Assembly (NCBI GenBank): GCA_015680685.1
Contig: MNCI01035378.1
Location: 16,827-80,826, forward strand
From: Gnetum montanum
Taxonomy: Eukaryota > Streptophyta > Gnetopsida > Gnetales > Gnetaceae
Length of the DNA stretch: 64,000 nucleotides
Direction: 5' to 3'
Position numbers and translations under genes: made by a program. A model generated the notes under the pieces. It did not search any database. It was not told where the DNA came from and was given only the letters and a program-made list of their open reading frames with translations. Below, piece by piece: positions 57,291 to 64,000 of this stretch. Every line of letters begins with the position of its first letter. Position 1 is the stretch's first letter.

Positions 57291-57521
57291 TATGCCTTGG
57301 AATTTTATAATTGCACAAATTTTTGTAATAATAATGTGTCCAAATTTTTTTGTTTTTTCAAACTATCAAGTCACTTGAATAAATTTTATAATGTGATACT
57401 CAAGTCTAAGTCAAGTTGTGTTAGTTAGTTACTTCATTAAATATACTCCCACAATTTTTAAACACACTCTACCCTAATTTTTTTTAACTAGAGAAAGAGT
57501 TTTTAATCAATTGTAAGGATA

Positions 57522-58646
57522 TGATGAATAATTTAGCACATTCAGTAGTGGCTCTTTGTCTTTTGAGATATACCTTGCCCCCTTGGATCCACTTCAAGGT
57601 TGTATGCATAATTTCATGTACTCTAGAATGATTTTATCTTCATTCAGATGTCTTGGGATTCTTCTAGCATGCTTTCTCAAGTTCTGGCTAACGCTTAGAG
57701 TTAAATCAGTAAGGTGTGATTTTGGGAAAGGAGGTGCATTGATGCATCTCACTAGAAGGTCTAGTTTTCATAGTCAATTTGGATTATGTTGACAAGCCTC
57801 CATTTATTCCTAGGTAATGATGAGCCCCTTTTGTTTCTATGTGAAAATTATAAATACCTAAGGTGAGTTCCTTCGCATAACAACTTGATACATAGGCATT
57901 TTGTTTGGCTTTTTACATTTGGTTTGTGTGAAGAGTTCTTCCTTGCTTGGGTAAGTTGATTCCTTTTATTATTTGTATGTTTTGAATTATTTCTTTTACA
58001 AGTATAGCTAGATTTTTTCAAAGTGCTACCATGTAACATAAAATGATTTGGTCGATGAGAAGTTCAATTTTGCATAGTGAATAAAGCTTATATGTTTTCC
58101 TCATTCTACCAATAATGTATTAAACATTAAAATACTAAAACAATCATAAAACATTCAAACCATAAAAATATTTATTTAAGTAATTCTTATTTTATTCAAT
58201 TGTGATGATTCACTCTTACCCAAGGATGTCATAATTTTATGACATGGTTATGGGTCATCTAGGTTATGACTAAGAGCCATTTTTATTGTATTACATGTAT
58301 GGTGTTGCATGTATCCCTAAGAGAGATTACAATACAAGCATTGCACCTATTTCCAAGATGGATTGCAATGCATATGTGCTTATTACTATTTTTTCTTATA
58401 ATTATAAAATCCAAAAAAATCATAAAATATAAAATCATATATATTTTATTTATCCCTCACCATGGTAACATGGATTTCTTTTATTATATAATATGTATTA
58501 TATTACCTTCTATATTTATTAAATACAACAATATACACAAGTGTTCGTGGAAATCTACTCAACATCCTCCTCCAAGCTTAAAACCATATCACATTATAAT
58601 TTGGATGATAAATCCCATTAGCCCAAAATCAGCAGGACCCTTATCA
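57522..58646 (+). repeat. LTR shared by D and H
   Basis: It starts TGATGAATAATTTAGC right after D's purine-rich end and ends CCCTTATCA right before a primer-binding site. A TATA box (TATAAATA) lies at 57849-57856, preceded by TGCATTGATGCATCTC, which resembles B's U3 words. No partner LTR is in the window, so its limits rest on the termini and neighbours. It is longer than the other LTRs here (1.1 kb). Confidence 0.6.
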
Positions 58647-58647
58647 T

Positions 58648-58665
58648 TGGTGCCATTACTAGAGA
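58648..58665 (+). other. Element H primer-binding site (tRNA-Asp type)
   Basis: TGGTGCCATTACTAGAGA, one base after the LTR's CA end. It differs from the tRNA-Asp-complementary sequence by transitions, most at former CpGs. Confidence 0.72.
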
Positions 58666-58764
58666 AGATGTTGGTGAATTACCTAGAAATACTTATACAT
58701 TATTTAGTTTAAGTTTAATTTAGTTCAAATGTGTGTTTCTTAGTATTTTAAGTTGGTTGTGGAC

Positions 58765-59870
58765 ATGAAAAATATGGTAGATAGTGCTAAGAGCCCATCA
58801 GAGACCTCTAGAAATGCACCAAAAATAAGAAGATATTTTATCACCTTTGAGCATTTAATGGATGTGACCCTTTCACTAGTTCTACTGGCTTATCACTAAG
58901 GTAAGTAGGGAAGATGGAGAAATACTCATGACTGGTACTCTAGGGACCCACTTGTGGTTGCACTAAATTATCTTAAAGACACCTTGATCAACATAGGATT
59001 AGAGGATGAATGTGCATCATAAAAAGTTCATGAATCCTTGTACGATGATTATGAGCCTTTGTACATGAAAGATCTTTGAGATTGAATGGTGGAAAAAGAG
59101 ACTAGTTATAGCTTTTTATCTAATCATTTAGATAAAGAGTAAGAATCTAAAGCATATAAGAAGGGAAAAGGGCCAAATCACCATGAAGGCCCATGGTAAG
59201 GTATCTTCACTCCATGTAGAGCCTAAAATCTAAATGATTCTCTCCTTCCCAAGTTCTAGCACTTGCATTTATTTGGACTTTTCAATGGTAATGATGATTT
59301 ACCTTTGTTTGAATAGGATGATTATCATGAGTTAAGTAAAGTTATACACATTCTAAGGAAGCATGTTCAAGATAGTAGAATTAAAAGAATCTACATGATC
59401 AATGTACCAACATATGAAGGGTATACTAGTGACAATCCCCAACTCCATATGTAAGTGTTTAACAATATTTGCTATCTCTAAGGAATTGTGAGCAATTGGA
59501 AAATATTGTAGTTATTTCTCAATAGCTTTGTCAAGCATGCAAACACTTGGTAAAAATCCTTGCCTCCTAGATTAATTCAAAGATGGGAAAATATGGTTAG
59601 AATCTTCTATGCCAAATTTTAGACCTATGCCAAAATTTCAAACATTTGGAAGAAGATGGCTAGATAGAGATAAGGATCCCATGAACCTCTTAACATTGCC
59701 ATTGAGAGATATATAAAAACTGCTAACCACTAACCAAACCATGGTTTTAGCCAAAGAGAGTAGTTTGGCTATTTCATGATTATGAATTTGATATTTCATG
59801 TTGATGAGATTTGGAACATGTGTATGAATTATTGTTATTATACATCTTTTTAACAAACACACACACACAC
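58765..59870 (+). pseudogene. gag: Element H Gag
   Basis: From MKNMVDSAKSPSETSRNAPK at 58765 the frame leads to a capsid core at about 59340-59860: VIHILRKHVQDSRIKRIYMI, NVPTYEGYTSDNPQLHM, WKKMAR..GSHEPLNIAIER and PNHGFS. These align in order with Gag of B (NMLNILELIRIP...IKCLDMNNIPKFEGR) and A (WKQKNHEPLDVALDRYYSLL...GHGF). Many stops are present. Confidence 0.75.
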
Positions 59871-59873
59871 ACA
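59856..59873. repeat. (AC)n microsatellite
   Basis: Alternating AC for about 18 bp at the end of H's Gag. Confidence 0.9.
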
Positions 59874-59880
59874 TACATTT

Positions 59881-61180
59881 CTCATTCCATAATTGTGCAC
59901 TAATCCTATTATTGAGTGTGGTAGGATTTCATAAGAAATTTAAATGAGAGCATAACATGGTTTATGACATACATGTTGCTAGATATTCCTTATTGAATAT
60001 TTTATGGACTTATTTGATATATTATGTTGGTAGCTCCTTGATTCATACTTAATGTAATTATTTTTAATTTTATTTTTTGAGATTTATTAGGATATCTTCA
60101 AAGAGTTGTTTATTAGCATATACTTTATTAATTACTTTGGTATTTGTGGAAGTTATGTGAGAGAAAAGGAAGTTATGCATGTGATGAGAGAGATTAATGG
60201 AAGTATTTTTTTAGTTCAACTCTTGTTTTGGATAATTAGCCTATTTTTTCTTTCCATGATTTTTCATAGTCTTTCATTAAAATTTCCATAGCTCTTTTAT
60301 TCCACACACCTTGACAATTTTGGTGAACAAAATAGAGATGTGTTATTGGAGATTGAAGCTCATGGATGTGCTAGTGAATATTGGATTAGTGGTGCTTTTG
60401 ATTGGAACTTTGTTGTGTTTCATTATTATCGTATGGATTTTTTCATGTAGATTTAGAGGTGAGTAATCTTGGCTCCTTTTCCACTTAGATTGATAAGATT
60501 GTGCACATTCATGAGATGATTTTGATGATATTAAATTTTATATTATTGGGTTATTTGTGGAATTATGAATTTTGTTTTGAATGTTTGAGTATGTTGATTT
60601 GATAGTTTGATGTGTAATTCTTGATTATCATCATTACTATTTATATCAAATTTAGCTATGGATTTTATAAGAATCATTACCAAAAATTTTGTGCATTTTC
60701 ATTTGGATTTTGTTATTCATATGGTCAATATCATTTGTAATGGTACTATTAGAGTGGCTATAATTCTTATTTAGTATGACTTCTAGTTTGGGTTAACTGT
60801 TCTCATTTGATGTATGGTTTGGAATCTTGAAATTTTCATTCCTTGTTAGTAGTTTACCTTGACCTATTTCTCATTTGTCAATCGTGAGCTCTTCTTAATG
60901 TAATAATTACTTTCCCTCTACTTTTTTTATGGTATTAATTGAATCCATTTCTTATTGTACATGTGTTCTTTCAGTCATGTGGTTATAGTCCCCTTCGTTA
61001 TGTGATTTTCATCCTATATTTATGCTAATTCTATTTCCACATTGATGCTGCTATTAGATTGTCATTGTTCTCTAATTGTTCTTCTTGCTAAGTTGTTAAA
61101 CATTTGAGGATTTATTACCTATATTTTCCTCAACATTTTCCATTATTTTGATTCCATTCTAGATGATTCTTACTCTTTTC
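59881..61180. other. No gene recognised
   Basis: T-rich DNA on the plus strand without supported coding content. It may include decayed internal sequence of element H. Confidence 0.4.
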
Positions 61181-61400
61181 TATCTCAAACTAGAAATCTT
61201 TGATCTCAAAGAGACATCTTTCCTATAAGTTGAGACTCCCAGGAAGATGTCTTCACCCTACATAAGATGTTTCTTTCCTAGTGTATGTCTCCTCAGGCAT
61301 GTAGAGGTCTCTCTATAGATGTCTTCTACCTTGCTAGATGTCTTATCAAGCTTATAGATATCTCTCTCCTATTGTAGATGTATTCCTTGTAAGCCCAACA
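61181..61400. repeat. Degenerate AGATGTCTY short-repeat cluster
   Basis: At least eight variants of AGATGTCTTC / AGACATCTTTC / AGATATCTCTC occur in about 220 bp, spaced irregularly 15-30 bp apart. The style resembles the U3 short-repeat arrays of the LTRs in this window, but the word is different and no LTR ends were found. Confidence 0.6.
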
Positions 61401-64000
61401 TTGCAAAAAACTTGCTTCTTATGAAGTTTGATTTTTTTATGTGTCTAGTATTCAATTTTTTTAACTTCAAACCTACTTAAAATATTATTGAATTATTCTA
61501 TCTTAGTTTGAAACCTTTTGTATTTCCTTTTAGGTATTCAAGTATCAAATAATCTCCTTGCACAATTGTATATTTATTAGCTTGAACATTGATTAGTTTG
61601 TGATTTCTCCAATTAGTTATCTTGATTCTCATATTATTGAAGATCTATTTGATTCATTGGAGTTTGGTGTTGATGATCTATATTCATTGTTTTGAGATTG
61701 AGTTGAATCCATTAGGTTGTTTGGTTTCCTTAGTTAGATTCTTTTTGTTTGTGTGGCGTCTTCCACCATAAGTTTGAACTACCATGTTTGTATGTTTGTT
61801 GGGTGAATGAATGTTGGAGCTACCACCAAGTTTTTTTGACTAGTTAAAGATGGATTTCATGGATATGTTTGTGCATTTGACCTCCATTACTAAGGAATAG
61901 TGTGGCTTTTGTTGTAGGTCCCATCTTATGTAAGTTGATTTCATGGTTCATTAGTCTTCTTTGGTTTGATGCCTCTAGAATGTTAGAGATGAGTCTTAGA
62001 GACACTTCTAACATCATTATATATGTTTGGTATAATTGGGTGATTCATGGTATATTTTTGTTGTTATAATATTAATAATAAATCCATATGCATGGTAAAT
62101 TTTGTATTTTGGTTTGAAATTTGGTAATTGGAATCGAATGAGTATACATGCTAACAATAGATACACATGTCATACTGAGAGCAATGCATGCTAGCTTCCT
62201 TATTTGTGAGGATAGTTAGATTTAGCAAATATTAGTATTAGTAATGTTTTATTATTAGATATATAACTATATGTTTGATTACTTATTTGGATGTACTTGA
62301 GTTTGCATGTCAACCATGCTCCACCTTGCTCCCATGAGATCTACCCATTCAATTGCACTTTAAAAAAATGTATGATGCATTAGTATATAATGTCTTATTT
62401 TAGCAATGAATTGTAGCATCAATAGTGTAGGTTACCATCTACAAAATACTTTTCTAAACACTTCATGTGCTGAATTAATTTTTTAGCTTTGCATTATAGA
62501 TGGATGGGTTCAAACTATTTTAAGTGGACTTGCAATGGCTAATCCAAACTTTTCTTTTAAAAGTATTGTATTTGGAAGGTCCTTGTGTTCTTGGTAGTGG
62601 ACCGAGGCTTATCTTTTTAGTAAAATGAAAAGATTCTCTCAGCAAAAATAAAGAATTGACTAGAAGATTTCATTGATAGGTTTATCAAGAAGTTGGGTAA
62701 CACTAGTAAGAAGTAAGTATGTGAAGCTATAACCATAGAGATGTAGAGTAAAGATGAGAGGGGAAAGAAAGAGAGGAAGAAAGAAATAGTAGTAGAAGAA
62801 GAATAGTTTAGCATCGCAATGGTACTTGGATGAGGTCCATTTTCCTTTCTTACCTAACATTTTCAACAACATTACTTGTCACAACCTAGTGACGTGCTAC
62901 TAGAAACATTGTCCAAAATAGGCACACCATGGACTATGGAATTTCTACATTGCTTATTATTTATGTTTATCTTGCAAATCAAAATTCATCTTCGTTAATG
63001 AGAAATAGAAGCTTCAACTCTTTTTGAGGAATATATGCTACAAGAAATTTAATGAAAATACAATGGGGATTTCATTACTGTAAATGCAAATGCAACGTGA
63101 AATAAGCATGTACAAATAATGGTTCCATTGGTAGAGGCTGACCCTAGTGGTAAAAATATTTCCTACACTAATTTAATACCATTGTGTCTAATTCACACTT
63201 ATATGCCTTTTGAACACATGCAAAAGATACTATGTGACTCCCTGTTGTGGTAGATCATCTATGTTTTATGTAACCCCCATGATGCATGCTTATGTTGTTG
63301 ATTCTTTGGCATAAGTCAAGGCACTGAAAAGTGGGGGGGAGAGAGAGCGGGGGCTGTGGTTGTTGTTGAATTAGAGCCTTGTAAAATTAGCTAACAATAT
63401 ATACTAAGAAAATACTTGTGAAAACCCCAAAGTAACCTTAATAGAAAAAAAAGAGCTCCAATGTAATTGTGAGAAGACTAGAAACCAAGCTTTTTAAGGT
63501 GGTTTAGTTGCTAGATCAACCAACCTACATCCACCATAAACCTCTTCCTAGTTCCTAGGGCAAAGTAATTTCATTAATAAAATAAATAGATTATAAGGCT
63601 TCTATTAAAATTTTAAACTAAGTCCACAACAAGTTAACAACTACAATATGATAGCTCTTATAGCACAACTTAGGTGGAGCTACTCTACCTTATCTCACAC
63701 AAAGACTCACGAGTTCCCTAACTTCCAGAAAGAAGATAGAGAAGAAGAGTAAATTCTAGTTCAAGCACAAGATAATAAAACCAGTCTACATGAGCTATGC
63801 ATAACTACTTCAATTTGTATCATTTATCTTTCATAGATATTTCCATAGCTATTCTAGGAGCAATTATCACTAAACTAAAGAAGTGTGGGAGAAAAAAAAC
63901 TATAGCCATTATTTATTAGTTATAGAGGAGGAGTTAAAGAAGAAGCTTCCATATCTATTGTATCTTAGCTTCCATTTCATCTTTTGGTTTAATCTTGAAA
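61401..64000. other. No gene recognised
   Basis: No supported coding region. A G-rich patch lies at 63331-63355 (GTGGGGGGGAGAGAGAGCGGG-like). 63480-63560 (ACCAAGCTTTTTAAGGTGGT, CCAACCTACATCCACC) resembles a segment common in plant Copia LTRs, but no element ends were found. Confidence 0.35.

Larger units (their letters stand above)
42850..57521 (+). mobile_element. Element D: Athila-like 3' part, twice interrupted
   Basis: D is recognised by its ORF3 and spacer, which are collinear with B and C. The spacer with a (G)GATCCACTTGTATAA block (about 42870) and a degenerate internal promoter leads to ORF3 at 43681. ORF3 is cut at 45468 by element C, resumes at 53388, is cut again near 54088 by a CpG-rich insert, resumes near 57000 and ends near 57290. 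AACTAGAGAAAGAGTTTTTAATC and a purine-rich tract then lead to an LTR at 57522. Its gag and pol were not found to the left, where a Tat-like gag on the other strand begins. Confidence 0.8.
58647..59880 (+). mobile_element. Element H: 5' internal part of an Athila-like element
   Basis: A PBS and Gag lie directly downstream of the LTR. Nothing recognisable as pol follows, and no terminating LTR was found before the window's end. Confidence 0.65.

Noticed and set aside
1-64000. CRISPR arrays, bacterial operons, tRNA or rRNA genes
   Set aside because: No regularly spaced repeats, ribosome-binding-site-led gene clusters or complete tRNA/rRNA sequences were seen; all content points to a plant nuclear genome.

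Overview
This window is repeat-dominated intergenic DNA from a seed plant with a large genome. It is AT-rich and CpG-poor, and almost everything recognisable is a decayed Ty3/Gypsy or Ty1/Copia LTR retrotransposon, often nested. The species cannot be fixed from sequence alone. A gymnosperm or another very large plant genome would fit, but that is inference. I see no intact host gene, no tRNA or rRNA gene, and nothing prokaryotic. Reading frames are broken mostly by stops at positions where relatives have Gln, Arg or Trp, and CpGs are converted to TpG/CpA, as expected of methylated DNA decaying by cytosine deamination.

Layout: (1) ~400-2630, a truncated Copia gag-protease-integrase relic. (2) 2829-3341, a half-kilobase inverted repeat. 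(3) 3342-5952 and 13160-13320, copies of a tRNA-derived SINE-like repeat. (4) Element A, 6632-13157, minus strand, TSD GTAAT: an Athila-like element with Gag but no pol. (5) Element B, 13472-26014, plus strand, TSD CTCAT: a 12.5-kb gag-pol-ORF3 element. (6) 26015-27950, unassigned DNA with a probable misassembly at an N gap. (7) Element E, ~27950-35053, minus strand, same superfamily, interrupted by a 1.67-kb probable solo LTR. (8) 35054-39900, unassigned DNA plus an unidentified decayed coding region. (9) 40130-42830, Tat-like pol (plus) facing a gag (minus). (10) Element D, ~42850-57521, broken by element C (45469-53382, TSD CCTGG, no pol) and by a CpG-rich insert (~54089-56990). (11) An LTR at 57522-58646 that ends D and also starts a second internal region (H) with its own PBS and gag. 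(12) 59880-64000, mostly featureless.

Elements A, B, C and E share a plan: LTRs beginning TGATG (most ending CATCA), a primer-binding site resembling the 3' end of tRNA-Asp, and a paired TTGGTAAYC-type motif in the LTR. A, B and E also share a Gag N-terminus rich in Arg/Lys/Asp/Ser. B, C and D carry a third gene after pol, or after gag where pol is lost, encoding an unidentified coiled-coil protein. The most interesting observation is that in B and C this third gene is preceded by an internal TATA-type promoter whose upstream short repeats resemble the U3 repeats of the same element's own LTR. In C and D the ATG follows directly on a splice-acceptor-like sequence. This suggests a separately transcribed, leader-spliced accessory gene whose promoter follows the LTR.
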